This document shows, piece after piece, positions 7,225-17,483 of a DNA stretch of 64,000 bases (position 1 is its first letter; each line of letters opens with the position of its first letter). The DNA is from Pseudomonadota bacterium (GTDB lineage: Bacteria; Pseudomonadota; Gammaproteobacteria; Burkholderiales; Rhodocyclaceae). The notes under the pieces are model-generated. The model saw only the letters and a program-made list of their open reading frames with translations. It was not told the origin of the DNA and did no database searches. The position numbers and the translations under genes are program-made. Where the stretch lies: NCBI GenBank assembly GCA_018241685.1, contig JAFEDJ010000006.1, positions 1-64,000 on the forward strand, given 5' to 3'.

Positions 7225-7253
7225 TTGTGATGAGGGAATAACATTGTTATAAC
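7225..7253 (+). promoter_or_regulatory. Promoter with overlapping operator for the toxin-antitoxin pair
   Basis: A -35-like TTGTGA (7225-7230) lies 17 bases before a -10-like TATAAC (7248-7253). Over the -10 sits the inverted repeat ATAAC-ATT-GTTAT (7238-7250), overlapping the palindrome GTTATAAC (7246-7253). Such a palindrome is where MazE-type antitoxins usually bind for autorepression. The leader is short and AAGGGG (7261-7266) precedes the ATG. Confidence 0.55.
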
Positions 7254-7272
7254 TTCACGTAAGGGGCAAGCG

Positions 7273-7524
7273 ATGCGTACGATGCTGAGGAAGGTGGGCA
7301 ACTCGCGGGGCGTGCTGATTCCCGCCGCGCTGCTGGCGGAATGCCGGATCGAAGGGGCTGTGGATCTAACGGTAGAAGAGGGGCGGTTGATTATTACGCC
7401 GATCAAGGCGCCGCGCGCGGGATGGGCGGAAGCGGCCGCGCAGATCGCCACCCGGGAAGACGAGGACGAAGCACTCTGGCCCGCGACCTTTCCTGAGGAA
7501 GAGGGCGGTGAGTGGGAATGGTGA
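7273..7524 (+). CDS. AbrB/MazE-type antitoxin
   Basis: An 83-residue protein with an N-terminal swapped-hairpin AbrB-like DNA-binding domain ('MLRKVGNSRGVLIPAALL', about residues 4-21). Its acidic, Trp-containing C terminus ('EEEGGEWEW') is the part that normally wraps and neutralises MazF. It should bind the operator over its own promoter. Its stop overlaps the toxin start region, a coupling typical of these pairs. It is inserted between gloB and the methyltransferase gene. Confidence 0.88.
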   Translation: MRTMLRKVGNSRGVLIPAALLAECRIEGAVDLTVEEGRLIITPIKAPRAGWAEAAAQIATREDEDEALWPATFPEEEGGEWEW

Positions 7525-7850
7525 GGCCGGCGCTCCAGCGGGGGGAGGTGTGGCTGGTGAATCTCGATCCGACGATAGGGGCGGAGATCAAGAAGACGCG
7601 TCCCTGCCTGGTGGTTTCTCCCTCCGAGTTGCATGACTACCTGCGCACAGCGCTGGTGGTTCCGCTGACCAGCAAGGGTTTTGCGGCGCCATTCCGCGTG
7701 GCGGTGCAGTTCGACGGCGTATCCGGACTGGCGTTGCTGGATCAGATCAGGACGGTGGACAAGATGCGCTTGGCGAAGCGGTTGGGGGCGATCGATGAGG
7801 CGGTGCTGCAGACGATCCTGGAGACGCTGCAGGAACTGTTCGCGGCCTGA
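7518..7850 (+). CDS. MazF/PemK-type endoribonuclease toxin
   Basis: A ribosome-independent mRNA interferase family protein of about 110 residues. The core motifs are present: 'QRGEVWLVNLDPTIGAEIKKTRPCLVVS', with the catalytic Arg in 'KKTRPCLVV' and Thr/Ser in 'ALVVPLTS', then 'GLALLDQIRTVDKMRL', which ends in the conserved D-x-I-R-T region. ATG at 7518 overlaps the antitoxin stop; a GTG at 7512 is an alternative start. The protein is full length with no missing catalytic residue, so the pair is probably functional. Confidence 0.88.
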   Translation: MVRPALQRGEVWLVNLDPTIGAEIKKTRPCLVVSPSELHDYLRTALVVPLTSKGFAAPFRVAVQFDGVSGLALLDQIRTVDKMRLAKRLGAIDEAVLQTILETLQELFAA

Positions 7851-8001
7851 GGTTGGCTGCGGAAGACAGTTGAAGTCGAGAGAAGCGCTACAACGCACTG
7901 GCCCGCGCCATCGGGGCTTCTGTATTTACAGGAATGCTGCAAATTCCAAGAGGTACAATCTGCATCCGGTCATTGTAGTCGCTCCAGGTTCGCATCCGAT
8001 A

Positions 8002-8772
8002 ATGTCCCCTCCCGAATCCTTCCCCGGTCTGCACGCGTGGCTTGAGACCCCACTGGGACGCTACGTGATGGCGTGGGAGAAGGCGCGTTTCGACATGCTG
8101 GTGGCGGACATCTTCGGTTACCACGCAATGCAGTTGGGACTGCCGGAACTCGATCTGCTGCAGGCCAACCGGATGCCCTTCCGTTTCCGTGCCGGGGCTG
8201 GCGAGGTCCAGGTGGAGCTCGATTATGCGGCGCTGCCCTTTGCCGCCGGCAGCCTGGATCTGGTCGTGCTCCCGCATGTATTGGAGTTCGCCGCCAACCC
8301 GCACCAGGTGCTGCGGGAGGTGGAGCGGGTGCTGGTGCCGGAGGGGCATGTGGTGATAGCCGGTTTCAATCCGCTCAGCCTGTTCGGCATGAAGCGCCTG
8401 CTGGTACGGGAGACCTGTGCTTACCCATGGCATGGGCAGTACCTGTCCCTGCGGCGCATCAAGGACTGGCTGGCCTTGCTCAGTTTCGAGGCCAATTGCC
8501 AGGCTTCGGGCTGCTTCGTGCCGGCGATGGAGCAGGAGAAATGGATCGAGCGCCTGGCCTTCATGGATGGCGCTGGCGATCGCTGGTGGCCGATCGGTGG
8601 TGGGGTGTACATCATCCACGCCATCAAGCGGGTGCAGGGCATGCGGCTGATCATGCCGAAATGGGAGCGCAAGGCGGCGTCGCGTGCGCTGGCGCCCCTC
8701 ATTCAGAAAACGGGCCCTCGTCGGGAGGGCTCGCAGAAAACCCTGGTCGAGAAAGATTTTGGACGAGATTGA
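8002..8772 (+). CDS. SAM-dependent methyltransferase (YafS-like)
   Basis: A class I methyltransferase of 256 residues. The core has '[21 protein letters not shown]' (about 95-115), the post-motif II region of the methyltransferase-11 family, and '[24 protein letters not shown]' after it. The glycine-rich motif I is poorly conserved. Its position before rnhA and dnaQ matches E. coli yafS. The substrate is unknown. The start ATG at 8002 gives the usual family N terminus; the frame is open further upstream over the toxin gene without homology. It overlaps the start of rnhA by 14 bases. Confidence 0.85.
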   Translation: MSPPESFPGLHAWLETPLGRYVMAWEKARFDMLVADIFGYHAMQLGLPELDLLQANRMPFRFRAGAGEVQVELDYAALPFAAGSLDLVVLPHVLEFAANPHQVLREVERVLVPEGHVVIAGFNPLSLFGMKRLLVRETCAYPWHGQYLSLRRIKDWLALLSFEANCQASGCFVPAMEQEKWIERLAFMDGAGDRWWPIGGGVYIIHAIKRVQGMRLIMPKWERKAASRALAPLIQKTGPRREGSQKTLVEKDFGRD

Positions 8773-9229
8773 TATTTATACGGACGGCGCCTGTTCGGGC
8801 AATCCGGGCCCGGGCGGCTGGGGCGCGATCCTGCGCGCCGGCCCCCACGAGAAGGAACTGTGGGGCGGCGAGCCCGCTACCACCAACAACCGGATGGAGC
8901 TGCTGGCGGTGATTCGCGCGCTGCAGGCCCTCAAGCGTCCGGTTGCGGCGAAGATCTATACGGACTCCCAGTATGTGCAGAAGGGCATTTCCGAGTGGAT
9001 CCACGGCTGGAAGGCGCGGGGCTGGAAGACTGCCTCCAAGGAGCCGGTGAAGAATGAAGACCTGTGGCGCGCCCTCGACAGCGAGGCCGCCCGTCATCAG
9101 CTGCGCTGGCTATGGGTCAAGGGCCACGCCGGCCATCCCGAGAACGAGCGGGCCGATGCGCTGGCCCGGCGCGGCGTTGAGGCTGTGCGCAAGACCGGAA
9201 AGATCGTGGATACAGGAGCAGCAGCATGA
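8759..9229 (+). CDS. rnhA: Ribonuclease HI
   Basis: Degrades the RNA strand of RNA-DNA hybrids (R-loops, primers). The catalytic carboxylates are visible: Asp in '[12 protein letters not shown]', Glu in '[11 protein letters not shown]', Asp in '[11 protein letters not shown]' and Asp in 'ENERADALA'; the catalytic-loop His is in '[13 protein letters not shown]'. A TTG start at 8759 gives 156 residues, normal for the family, and is the only sensible start before the beta-1 strand. It overlaps the methyltransferase stop, and its own stop overlaps dnaQ (ATGA), so the three are translationally coupled. Confidence 0.95.
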   Translation: MDEIDIYTDGACSGNPGPGGWGAILRAGPHEKELWGGEPATTNNRMELLAVIRALQALKRPVAAKIYTDSQYVQKGISEWIHGWKARGWKTASKEPVKNEDLWRALDSEAARHQLRWLWVKGHAGHPENERADALARRGVEAVRKTGKIVDTGAAA

Positions 9230-9951
9230 GGCAGATCGTTCTCGATACGGAAACCACCGGCCTGGACTGGAAGAACGGCGACCGGGTGATCGAAATCGGA
9301 TGCGTGGAGCTGATCGACCGCAAGCTGACCGGCCGCCACTATCACGTGTTCATCAACCCCCAGCGGGAGATCGATGCGGGCGCGATCGCGGTGCACGGCA
9401 TCACCAACGAGTTCCTCGTGGACAAGCCGCTGTTCAAGGATATCGTCGCCGAGTTCGAGGAATTCGTTGCGGATGGCGAACTGGTCATTCACAACGCGTC
9501 CTTCGACGTGGGCTTCCTGAACCACGAGCTGAGCCTGCTGCGCCGGCCGCTGCTCACCGCCATCTGTCCGAGCGTGATCGACACCCTCAAGCTGGCGAAG
9601 GAGCAGAACCCCGGCAAGAAGGCGTCGCTGAACGCCCTGTGCAGCCTCTACGAGATCGACAACACGCACCGGACGCTGCACGGCGCCTTGCTCGATGCGG
9701 AGTTGCTCGCCGACGTGTACCTGGCCATGACCCGTGGTCAGGAAAGCCTGATCATGATGCTCGACGAGCCGGCCGCGCAGCTGGACGACGGCGAGGCCGG
9801 AGGCCCCATCGAGCGCCCGCCGCTGCGGGTGTTGCGGGCAACGCCGGAAGAACTGGAAGGCCACGACAAGGTACTTGGCGAGATTGCCAAGGCCAACAAG
9901 GGCAAATGCCTGTGGTTGCCGCCTGAGCCGGCCGAGGCGCCTGCGGCCTGA
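9226..9951 (+). CDS. dnaQ: DNA polymerase III epsilon subunit (3'-5' proofreading exonuclease)
   Basis: The DEDDh exonuclease motifs are complete: ExoI 'LDTETTGLD' near residue 5, ExoII '[16 protein letters not shown]' near residue 86, and ExoIII '[18 protein letters not shown]' near residue 145. The C-terminal tail (about 185-241) binds the polymerase alpha subunit in this family. It is 241 residues, the expected size, and its ATG overlaps the rnhA stop, the conserved rnhA-dnaQ arrangement. Confidence 0.95.
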   Translation: MRQIVLDTETTGLDWKNGDRVIEIGCVELIDRKLTGRHYHVFINPQREIDAGAIAVHGITNEFLVDKPLFKDIVAEFEEFVADGELVIHNASFDVGFLNHELSLLRRPLLTAICPSVIDTLKLAKEQNPGKKASLNALCSLYEIDNTHRTLHGALLDAELLADVYLAMTRGQESLIMMLDEPAAQLDDGEAGGPIERPPLRVLRATPEELEGHDKVLGEIAKANKGKCLWLPPEPAEAPAA

Positions 9952-9957
9952 AACGTT

Positions 9958-9990
9958 CAAGGAAACATCGGGTCGCCCCAGGTTTCCTTG
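9958..9990. repeat. Inverted repeat after dnaQ, sharing a 15-mer with 2976-2990
   Basis: CAAGGAAAC (9958-9966) and GTTTCCTTG (9982-9990) form a perfect 9-bp stem. The right half lies in GCCCCAGGTTTCCTT (9975-9989), identical to 2976-2990. It may be a terminator of the dnaQ operon (no T-run follows) or one copy of a small dispersed repeat. Confidence 0.4.
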
Positions 9991-10038
9991 CCCCCCGCGG
10001 GGAGGGCTGAGTTGAGTGCAGCCCGACCCTGGATTCGC

Positions 10039-11145
10039 TCAGGCCTGGCCCAGCGCGGCCAGCACCGCATCCGCCAGCGCCAGGCAACTCGTGAGGCCCG
10101 GCGATTCGATACCGAACAGTTCGACGAGGCCGGGCGCGCCGTGCTCCCGCGGGCCAAGCAGCATGAAATCGGCGGCAGCCTCTTCGGGGCCGTGGATCTT
10201 CGGCCGCACGCCTGCATAAGCGGGTAGCAGCGCGCCGTCCGGCAAGCCGGGCCAGTAGCGGCGCACGGCCGGGTAGAAGGACTCGGCGCGCGTCGGCGTG
10301 ACGCCGTAGTCCGGCGCATCGATCCATTCCACGTCAGGGCCGAAGCGGGCCTGGCCACCCAGGTCCAGCGTCAGGTGTACGCCCAGCCCGGCGGTTTCCG
10401 GGATCGGGTAAATCAGGTGGCTGAATGGGGCCTTGCCCTGCAGCGAAAAATAATTGCCCTTGGCGAAATGGGCCTTCGGCAGGCGTGCCGCGGCCAGACC
10501 GTCAAAACGGCGGGCCAGCGGCACCGCGCCGAGGCCGGCAGCGTTGATCACACTGTGGGCTCGCAGCTTCATCCCCGCATTGCCACCTATCTCAAGCGCA
10601 AAGCCATCCCCGATGCGCTCGCCGCGCAGCACCGTGCTGTGGGTGACGAGCGTGGCGCCGGCCGCTTCCGCGTCGCCGAGCAGGGACAGCATCAGCGCGT
10701 GGCTGTCGATGATGCCGGTGTCCGGCGACAGCAATGCGCCGACGCAGCGCAGTTGCGGCTCCAGGGCGGTGGTTTCGTCGGCCTGAAGCCGGCGCAGCCC
10801 CGTCACGCCGTTGGCCGCGGCGCGGGCGGTGATGGCGTCCAGTTGTGGCAGTTGCGCTGCGTCCGTGGCCACCAGCAGCTTGCCGGTGCGGCGATGGGGG
10901 ATGGGACGCTCGGCGCAATAGGCGTACAAGGCCTGGCGACCGGCGACGCACAGGCGCGCGCGCCAGGAGTTCGTCGGATAGTAGAGCCCGGCGTGGATCA
11001 CCTCGCTGGAGCGGCTTGAGATGCCGCTGCCGAAACGTTCCGTGGCTTCGAGGATCAGCACTTCACGGCCGGCCTGGGCAAGAGCGCGGGCGCAGGCCAG
11101 GCCGACGACCCCGGCACCGATCACCACGCAGTCCACGCGCTCCAT
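10039..11145 (-). CDS. FAD-dependent oxidoreductase (DAO / L-2-hydroxyglutarate dehydrogenase-like)
   Basis: A 368-residue DAO-family flavoprotein. The Rossmann motif '[20 protein letters not shown]' opens the protein and '[19 protein letters not shown]' follows, the pattern typical of the LhgO group (FAD binding and substrate His). Further family segments are '[17 protein letters not shown]' and 'GVRPKIHG' near the C terminus. LhgO oxidises L-2-hydroxyglutarate with electrons passed to quinone; the exact substrate here is not proven. The ATG at 11143-11145 overlaps the stop of the upstream spermidine-synthase-like gene by one base, so the two are coupled. Confidence 0.85.
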   Translation of the reverse strand: MERVDCVVIGAGVVGLACARALAQAGREVLILEATERFGSGISSRSSEVIHAGLYYPTNSWRARLCVAGRQALYAYCAERPIPHRRTGKLLVATDAAQLPQLDAITARAAANGVTGLRRLQADETTALEPQLRCVGALLSPDTGIIDSHALMLSLLGDAEAAGATLVTHSTVLRGERIGDGFALEIGGNAGMKLRAHSVINAAGLGAVPLARRFDGLAAARLPKAHFAKGNYFSLQGKAPFSHLIYPIPETAGLGVHLTLDLGGQARFGPDVEWIDAPDYGVTPTRAESFYPAVRRYWPGLPDGALLPAYAGVRPKIHGPEEAAADFMLLGPREHGAPGLVELFGIESPGLTSCLALADAVLAALGQA

Positions 11146-11897
11146 CAGAAGGCGATCCGGCCGTCCGGCAATTGCCCCGACTTTTCCAGTCGCTTGAAGG
11201 TCGGCTTGAGGTCGAGGCCCGTCGCTGCCTTGACCCCGGCGATGCGTTCGCCGAGCGCGGCCAGCGTGGTGTCCACCGGATTGCCGCCGTGGGCGAAGGC
11301 CACCACGTTGCCGCTGGGGCAGGGCGGCAGCGCGAACACGCGATCGTCGAAGGCCTCGCCCAGGCGCTTGAGTTGCGTCTTGAAGCCGCGGATCTGCCCG
11401 AACAGGTTGACGCTCAGCAGGCCGTTGGGCGATAGCCGCGCCTTGCAGGCCTCGTAGAAAGCCTGGCTGGCGAGTTCCCCGGCACGGGCATTGCGATCGA
11501 AGCCGTCCACGACGATCAGGTCCCACTGGCTGTCGTCGTTAGCGACGAAATGGGCGCCGTCGCCGATCAGCACTTGCAGCCGCTCGTCCTCGGGCGGCAG
11601 TCGGAAATACTGGCTGGCCACCGCATGCACTTCAGGCGCGATCTCGACGACCGTCGTACGGGCCTGGGGCAGGTGACGATGGATGAACTTGGCGATGGAG
11701 CCGGCGCCGAGGCCGATCAACAGCACCCGCTCGGGCCACGGCTCGGCCCGCAGCAGCAGGCCGGCCATCATCTCGCGGGTGTATTCGAGTTCCAGTGCGG
11801 CTGGCTTGCGGATGCGCATGGCGCCCTGCACCCACACCGAGCCGAAATGCAGGTAGCGGACGCCGGATTCTTCGCTGATATCGATGGGTACGGTCAT
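11145..11897 (-). CDS. Spermidine synthase-like methyltransferase-fold protein
   Basis: A 250-residue Rossmann protein related to SpeE. Motif I is '[20 protein letters not shown]' and the acidic motif is '[14 protein letters not shown]'; '[13 protein letters not shown]' and '[12 protein letters not shown]' follow, where SpeE has the catalytic Asp. The N-terminal beta-domain of true spermidine synthase is reduced, so polyamine synthesis should not be assumed. ATG at 11897 is preferred over upstream starts because it begins at the conserved domain. It is divergent from the small gene at 11958 and co-directional with the downstream FAD oxidoreductase. Confidence 0.8.
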   Translation of the reverse strand: MTVPIDISEESGVRYLHFGSVWVQGAMRIRKPAALELEYTREMMAGLLLRAEPWPERVLLIGLGAGSIAKFIHRHLPQARTTVVEIAPEVHAVASQYFRLPPEDERLQVLIGDGAHFVANDDSQWDLIVVDGFDRNARAGELASQAFYEACKARLSPNGLLSVNLFGQIRGFKTQLKRLGEAFDDRVFALPPCPSGNVVAFAHGGNPVDTTLAALGERIAGVKAATGLDLKPTFKRLEKSGQLPDGRIAF

Positions 11898-11957
11898 GAC
11901 GATTTGTTTGTTGCGCTGCGGTAATATGGGCTGGTAATCATTGCGGAGCCTCACCCC

Positions 11958-12260
11958 ATGGCCACCTTCGAAAACCACGACGCGGAACTCCTGTCCATCG
12001 ACCTGGAAATCGCCCGTCTGGCCCAGTTGTGCGACATCAGCCTGCTGGAGCCCGGCATCGCCGAGGCTGTACTACGCGGTGACCAGAGCCTGTGCCCGTC
12101 GGAGAACCCGGTTGCCTGGGGCAAGCTGCGCGGTCTGTTGGTGCTGCATTATCACGTGGTCAGTGAAGTTGCGGCGACCGATGGCGTCGACGCGGCGGCC
12201 AACAGCGTGCGGCGGGCGCTGGAGCAGGTCATGGGGCGCATGAACCCACAGCAGCGCTGA
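11958..12260 (+). CDS. Hypothetical protein (100 aa)
   Basis: I do not recognise this family. It is 100 residues, soluble and predicted all-helical, starting 'MATFENHDAELLSIDLEIAR' and with a His-containing centre 'LLVLHYHVVSEVA'. There is no signal peptide. It has a good start codon and codon use like its neighbours. It is divergent from the spermidine-synthase-like gene (60 bases apart) and convergent with the phosphoesterase, whose stop is only 5 bases away. Confidence 0.65.
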   Translation: MATFENHDAELLSIDLEIARLAQLCDISLLEPGIAEAVLRGDQSLCPSENPVAWGKLRGLLVLHYHVVSEVAATDGVDAAANSVRRALEQVMGRMNPQQR

Positions 12261-12265
12261 GCACC

Positions 12266-13234
12266 TTATCTAGAGTTGTCGGCTCGGGCCGGGGTGTAAG
12301 GGAGCACGGTGTAGCGGAACAGGGGCAGCCTCCCGGGCTCCACGTCCACCTTCACCCAGCCCATGAAGGGCGAGCCGAAGGTTTCGAGGCGGGTGAAGTT
12401 CTTCACCACGTCCCCGTTGGCTGGATCGCGAAGGGGCTTGTCGACGCGTTGAAAGTGCGTGTCGCCATGCACCAGCAGGACCTCCCCGGGAAAGCGCTTC
12501 GTCTCGGCGAGGATTTGTTCCAGCAGGGCCCGGTAACCTTTGTTGGCTTTGCCCTGGCTGAAGTCCTCGATATCCGGATTGGCCTGCATGGCCAGCATCA
12601 CGCCTTCCAGGCCGCGGCTGCGGGCCAGCGCAAAGCCGTCGGCAATCCAGGCTTTCAGCGCGGCGCTGCGTTGCATGAACTCATCACTGGGCTGGTTGCC
12701 GCGGCCGTAGTTGTTGTCGCTGCCCGGTACGTTAAGGGATAGGAACAGTACGGGGCCGATCTGCCAGCGCAGGTTCTCGCGGTAGGTGGCATGCTCGGGC
12801 ATGCTCGCCTGGGACTCCACCTTCATCGGGTTCTGTCCCAGCGTCCAGCCCGGCTCGGCAAAGAACAGCCGGCGCAGCGCGGCGAGCCGCTCCAGCGGAT
12901 CGTAGCCGCCGTTGTTGCTGCGGTGGCAGTCGGTCCATTCGTTGTCGCCAAAAGCGAAGACGAGGGGGTGGAAGCTGGTCTGGAACAGCTGCAGCCGGTC
13001 CTCGAACAGAGCATCGTCGCAGCGCTCGCCGCCGTTCTTGATGTCTCCGTCGTGGAGCACAAACTTGAGCGGCTCGGCGTTCATTTCGGCGATCAGGCCG
13101 GGCAGGGCGAGGCGCTCGAAGCGATTGTATGGTGTATCGCCGAACAGGCCGAAGCTGAACGGCTCGGTGGCGGACGCCGATAGCGCGAGGAGCGCGCCGG
13201 AGCAGGCGAGGGCGAGGCGGGCGAGGGTCTTCAT
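12266..13234 (-). CDS. Secreted calcineurin-like metallophosphoesterase
   Basis: This 322-residue protein has a signal peptide (1-22, ending 'ALSASATE') and metallophosphoesterase motifs in order: 'GLFGDTPYN' (metal Asp), '[13 protein letters not shown]', '[11 protein letters not shown]' (GDNx) and a late '[14 protein letters not shown]' (GDTH, replacing the usual GHxH). It probably acts in the periplasm on an unknown phosphoester. Its ATG overlaps the mutS stop (ATGA), so it is translated from the mutS transcript, an unexpected partner for a repair gene. Confidence 0.85.
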   Translation of the reverse strand: MKTLARLALACSGALLALSASATEPFSFGLFGDTPYNRFERLALPGLIAEMNAEPLKFVLHDGDIKNGGERCDDALFEDRLQLFQTSFHPLVFAFGDNEWTDCHRSNNGGYDPLERLAALRRLFFAEPGWTLGQNPMKVESQASMPEHATYRENLRWQIGPVLFLSLNVPGSDNNYGRGNQPSDEFMQRSAALKAWIADGFALARSRGLEGVMLAMQANPDIEDFSQGKANKGYRALLEQILAETKRFPGEVLLVHGDTHFQRVDKPLRDPANGDVVKNFTRLETFGSPFMGWVKVDVEPGRLPLFRYTVLPYTPARADNSR

Positions 13235-15828
13235 GCGGTCAGGCGTTTGAGTTCGTAGAGGGCTTCAAGGGCTTCCCGCGGCGACAGGGCGTCCGGGTCG
13301 ATGTTCGCCAACGCGCCGAGTACCGGGTGACCGGTGCTTTCCGGCTCTTCCGGCGGCAGGCTGGCGAACAGGTCGGCCTGCGGGCCGGCGCTGATCTCGC
13401 GGTTTTCCAGCGCGCGCAGGCGGCGCTTGGCGTCGCGCACCACGGCGGACGGAATGCCAGCCAGCGCGGCGACTTCGATCCCGTAGCTCTGGCTGGCGGG
13501 CCCTTCTTCCAGGGCATGCAGGAAGACGATGCCGTGGTTGTGCTCGACGGCGTCGAGGTGCACGTTGGCGCACTCCGGGTAGTCCTGGGCCAGACGGGTC
13601 AGCTCGAAATAGTGGGTGGCGAACAGCGTCCAGCAGCGGTTCTTGTCGAGCAGGTGACGGGCGATGGCGACCGCCAGCGCGACGCCGTCGAAGGTGGAGG
13701 TGCCGCGGCCGATCTCGTCCATCAGCACCAGGCTCTGGTCGGTGGCGCCATGCAGGATGGCGGCCGCCTCGGTCATCTCGACCATGAAGGTGGAGCGGCC
13801 GGAAGCCAGGTCGTCCGATGCGCCGATGCGCGTGAAGATCGCATCGATGGGCCCGATGCGCGCCGCGCTTGCCGGCACGAAGCAGCCCACGTGGGCGAGC
13901 AGCACGATCAGTGCGACCTGGCGCATGGTCGTCGATTTACCGCCCATGTTGGGGCCGGTGATCAGCAGCATGCGGCGGGTCGGATCGAGGCGGGTGTCGT
14001 TGGCGATGAAGTTTTCCACCTGCCGTTCGACCACCGGATGGCGGCCGCCGACGATCTCGATGCCCGGCTGTTCGCTGAACGCCGGCATCGCGTAGTTGTA
14101 GCGCGCCGCCGCTTCGGCGAAGGCCGACAGGCCATCGAGCAGCGCGCAGGCGCGGGCGATGCGCTGGAAGCGCGGAATGTCGCCGGCGAGCTGGTCCAGC
14201 ACGCCTTCGTACAGCAGCTTCTCGCGGGAGAGGGCGCGTTCCTGCGCCGACAAGGCCTTGTCCTCGAAGGCCTTCAGCTCCGGCGTGATGAAGCGCTCGG
14301 CGTTCTTCAGGGTCTGGCGGCGGCGGTAGTCTTCCGGCAGTTCGCCCTTGGCGGCGTTGGCCGCGGAGATCTCGATGTAGAAACCGTGTACCCGGTTGAA
14401 CTCGACCTTCAGGTTGGCGATGCCGGTGCGCTCGCGCTCACGGGCTTCGAGTTCCAGCAGGAAGGCGCCGCAATTGGTCTGAATGCCGCGCAGCTCGTCC
14501 AGGTCGGCATCGAATCCGGTCGCGATCACGCCGCCGTCGCGCAGCACGGTGGACGGCTCCGGCGCGATCGCGCGGCTGAGGAGGTCGAGGGCTTCGTCCG
14601 GTGTGGCCAGCTCGTCGAGCATGTGCCCGAGCAGCGGCGCCTGCGGCGTGCCGAGGGCCGCGCGCAGTTCGGCCAGGCGGCCGAGGCTGTCGCGCAGCGC
14701 CGATAGATCCCGCGGACGGGCGCTGCGCAGCGCGACGCGGGCGGTGATCCGCTCCACGTCCGACACCCCGCGCAGGATGCGACGCACTGGCTCCACCGGA
14801 CCTTCGCCCAGCTCGCCGACGGCCACGTGGCGGTGGGCCGCCGCGGCGCGGTCGCGCAGCGGGTGGTGCAGCGCGTGGCGCAGCCAACGGGAACCCATGC
14901 TGGTCGCGCAAGTGTCGAGCAGCGACAGCAGCGTCGGTGCCGCCTCGCCGCGCAGGGTTTCGGTGAGTTCCAGGTTGCGCCGCGTGGCGGCGTCCAGGCG
15001 CAGGTAGGCGCTGTCGCGCTCGGCGGTGAGGGCGGTGATGTGGGCCAGGGCCTGGCGTTGGGTGGCGCGGGCGTAGTCGAACAGCGCGGCGGCGGCGGCC
15101 AGGGCCACCGGCATCTCGTCGGCGCCGAAGCCGGCCAGGTCGCGGGTGCCGAAATGGGCGGTGAGCAGGCGGCGGGCGGTTTCCGCGTCGAACTGCCAGT
15201 CGGCCAGGCGGCGCAGGCTGGGAGCCAGGTGCTCCAGCAGCGGCAGGCGCAGGCCGTCGGGGATCAGCACCTCGGCCGGGCGCAGGCGCTCGAACTGGGC
15301 GGCCAGCTGCGGCGCATCGCATTCGAGCACGCGGAAATCCCCGTTGGCGAGGTTGAGCCAGGCCAGGCCCAGCACGCCCCGGTGCAGATTGACGGCCAGG
15401 AGCGGCGCGTCGGCCTTGTCGTCCAGGAGGGCCGCGTCGGTGAGCGTGCCCGGCGTGACGATGCGCGACACGGCACGCTCCATCGGCCCCTTGGTGGCAC
15501 CCGGGTCGCCGACCTGCTCGGCGATGACCACCGACTCGCCCATCTTCACCAGCCGTGCCAGGTATTGCTCGACCGCGTGGTGCGGTACGCCGGCCATCTT
15601 GATCGGCTGGCCGGCGGAGCTGCCGCGGGTGGTCAGCGTGATGTCCATCAGCCGCGCGGCTTTCTCGGCGTCTTCAAAGAAGAGCTCGTAGAAATCGCCC
15701 ATCCGGTAGAAGAGGAGGGTGTTGGGGTGTTCGTGCTTGATGCGCAAGTACTGCTGCATCATCGGCGTATGGCCCTGCAGCAGCGCTTCGAGCGACTTCT
15801 GGCTGCCCGTTTGTTCTTTTGTAGTCAA
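13231..15828 (-). CDS. mutS: DNA mismatch repair ATPase MutS
   Basis: Recognises base mismatches and small loops and starts methyl- or nick-directed repair with MutL. Near residue 25 is '[32 protein letters not shown]', which contains the mismatch-reading Phe-x-Glu region (FYELF). The ABC ATPase is at about 600-800, with Walker A '[15 protein letters not shown]', Walker B '[16 protein letters not shown]' and His switch '[11 protein letters not shown]'. At 865 residues it is full length. The start ATG gives a 13-15-residue leader before the conserved domain. Confidence 0.97.
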   Translation of the reverse strand: MTTKEQTGSQKSLEALLQGHTPMMQQYLRIKHEHPNTLLFYRMGDFYELFFEDAEKAARLMDITLTTRGSSAGQPIKMAGVPHHAVEQYLARLVKMGESVVIAEQVGDPGATKGPMERAVSRIVTPGTLTDAALLDDKADAPLLAVNLHRGVLGLAWLNLANGDFRVLECDAPQLAAQFERLRPAEVLIPDGLRLPLLEHLAPSLRRLADWQFDAETARRLLTAHFGTRDLAGFGADEMPVALAAAAALFDYARATQRQALAHITALTAERDSAYLRLDAATRRNLELTETLRGEAAPTLLSLLDTCATSMGSRWLRHALHHPLRDRAAAAHRHVAVGELGEGPVEPVRRILRGVSDVERITARVALRSARPRDLSALRDSLGRLAELRAALGTPQAPLLGHMLDELATPDEALDLLSRAIAPEPSTVLRDGGVIATGFDADLDELRGIQTNCGAFLLELEARERERTGIANLKVEFNRVHGFYIEISAANAAKGELPEDYRRRQTLKNAERFITPELKAFEDKALSAQERALSREKLLYEGVLDQLAGDIPRFQRIARACALLDGLSAFAEAAARYNYAMPAFSEQPGIEIVGGRHPVVERQVENFIANDTRLDPTRRMLLITGPNMGGKSTTMRQVALIVLLAHVGCFVPASAARIGPIDAIFTRIGASDDLASGRSTFMVEMTEAAAILHGATDQSLVLMDEIGRGTSTFDGVALAVAIARHLLDKNRCWTLFATHYFELTRLAQDYPECANVHLDAVEHNHGIVFLHALEEGPASQSYGIEVAALAGIPSAVVRDAKRRLRALENREISAGPQADLFASLPPEEPESTGHPVLGALANIDPDALSPREALEALYELKRLTA

Positions 15829-15998
15829 TCTGTTACCCAGCTCTTCGTAAAACGCGCCCGGCCTGCGGGCGACGGAAAATCGTGCCAGTTGCGCCGTTCG
15901 GCGTAACTTTTGGCGTAGCCCGACAGTCTACCGGGGCAGGCAGTGCTGATCCACGGCGGCATTGCATCTTTTCCACATACGGGTAGGAGGTGCGGCGG

Positions 15999-16688
15999 AT
16001 GCCCAGGTTTCCGGATGACTACGGCAAGGGGGGGCGGGCGCGGATGCTGGCGGACATTGCCGACGAGCTGGCGGCCACCCGCTGGGAGACCGGGCTGGAT
16101 ATGCTGGACCCACGCGTGCTGGCTGCCATGGCGACAGTGCCACGGGAAGCCTTCGTGCCGGAGGACGTGCGTTACCTGGCTTTTCGCAACGGGCCGGTGG
16201 GCATCGGCCACAGCCAGACGATCTCGCAGCCCTTCATCGTGGCGTTGATGACCCAACTACTCGCGCCGCGGGCTGGGCAGACGATCCTGGAGGTCGGCAC
16301 CGGCTCGGGTTACCAGAGCGCCGTGCTGGCCGAATTGGCAGGGCAGGTGTTCAGCGTGGAGATCATTGCGGCGCTGGCGCAGGAGGCGGGGCCTCGCCTC
16401 GCCGGTCTCGGCTACGCCAACGTGGAGGTCCGCCATGGTGATGGCTATGACGGTTGGCCTGAGCACGCACCTTACGACGGGATCGTCGTCACCGCGGCGG
16501 CACCGACCGTGCCGCCACCTCTTGTCGAGCAACTCAAGCCCGGTGCGCGGTTGGTCATTCCGGTGGGTTTGAACCATGCCTTCCAGACGTTGAAACTCAT
16601 TGAGAAACACATGGATGGCGGCATCTCCAGCCGCAACGTGCTGACCGTCACTTTCGTCCCGCTGACCCGGGATCTGCGGGACGACTGA
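15999..16688 (+). CDS. pcm: Protein-L-isoaspartate O-methyltransferase
   Basis: Methylates isoaspartyl residues in damaged proteins so that they revert to Asp. It has the PCMT signature 'GIGHSQTISQPFIVALMTQLL' (about 70-90) and SAM motif I 'ILEVGTGSGYQSAVLAEL'. Later motifs are 'VRHGDGYDGWPEHAPYDGIVVTAAAP' and 'PGARLVIPVG'. ATG at 15999 is chosen because TAGGAGG (15984-15990) lies 8 bases upstream; a GTG at 15990 would overlap that ribosome site. It is divergent from mutS. Confidence 0.93.
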   Translation: MPRFPDDYGKGGRARMLADIADELAATRWETGLDMLDPRVLAAMATVPREAFVPEDVRYLAFRNGPVGIGHSQTISQPFIVALMTQLLAPRAGQTILEVGTGSGYQSAVLAELAGQVFSVEIIAALAQEAGPRLAGLGYANVEVRHGDGYDGWPEHAPYDGIVVTAAAPTVPPPLVEQLKPGARLVIPVGLNHAFQTLKLIEKHMDGGISSRNVLTVTFVPLTRDLRDD

Positions 16689-16694
16689 ACCATC

Positions 16695-17483
16695 ATGCTT
16701 GTCCGCTTCCATTTTCTCGGTGTGCTGGATGACTTTCTGCCGAGGCCGCAGCGGGGGTGCCCGCGGGATGTCGAGCTGGTTACGACGGTGACGCTCAAGC
16801 ATGCCATCGAGGCGCTTGGCGTGCCGCATACGGAAATCGGCATGGTGCGGGTTAATGGCAAGCCAGCCGGGCTGGAAGACAGGTTGGAGGAGGGCGCGGA
16901 AGTCCGGGTGCATCCGGTGGACGCCTCGGCGATGCCGCCGGGTGAGCTGCGCTTCATCGCCGATGCCCACCTCGGTGCGCTGGCCCACCGCTTGCGCATG
17001 GCAGGCTTCGACACCCTGTTCCGCAACGATTATGCGGACCCCGAAATTGCCGCCATCGCCAAGCACGAACAACGCATCGTGTTGACCCGCGACCGGGCGC
17101 TGTTGATGCACAAGGCGATCGCCCGCGGCTGCTACGTGCGTGCGCTCAAGCCGGATGCGCAGTTCCGTGAGCTGGCCGCCCGGCTGCCGCTGGCGCCGGC
17201 TTGTCGGCCCTTTTCCCGCTGCCTGGAATGCAATGCGCCGCTGCTGCCGGTGCCGAAAGCCGACGTGCTGGCGCACCTGCCCGAATCGGTTCGCCTGAAG
17301 CATGAACGTTTCACCCGCTGCGAGGGCTGCGGGCGGGTGTTCTGGGAAGGCTCCCACTGGCGACGCATGCGCGGCTTGCTGAGCGCCGTACTCGATTGCG
17401 CAGGCGGCAGCGTTCAAGCAGGGCGTCCTGGCGCCTCAGACGCTATAATTCGCGATTACTCGTTTTCATCCAACGGAACCGCT
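16695..17483 (+). CDS. Ubiquitin-like / Mut7-C RNase domain protein with no stop codon before guaA
   Basis: Residues 1-75 resemble the Mut7-C ubiquitin-like domain. Residues about 85-230 form a Mut7-C (PIN-like) domain, with the acidic start '[20 protein letters not shown]', '[10 protein letters not shown]' and a CxxC...CxxC zinc site ('[11 protein letters not shown]', '[20 protein letters not shown]'). Family members normally end soon after 'HWRRMR'. Here the frame stays open another 25-30 codons and enters guaA in phase at 17484, so the full open frame is 16695-19046. Either a 783-residue fusion is made, or GuaA is translated separately from its own GTG. The gene begins 6 bases after the pcm stop. 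Confidence 0.8.
17444..17449 (+). promoter_or_regulatory. Probable -10 element of guaA
   Basis: A perfect TATAAT lies 34 bases before the guaA GTG, within the read-through region between the Mut7-C and GuaA parts. No good -35 was found at 16-18 bases. Its presence supports separate transcription of guaA despite the continuous frame. Confidence 0.4.

Noticed and set aside
13327..15906. Forward open frames antisense to mutS
   Set aside because: Composition is that of reversed coding DNA, with no ribosome sites and no domains.
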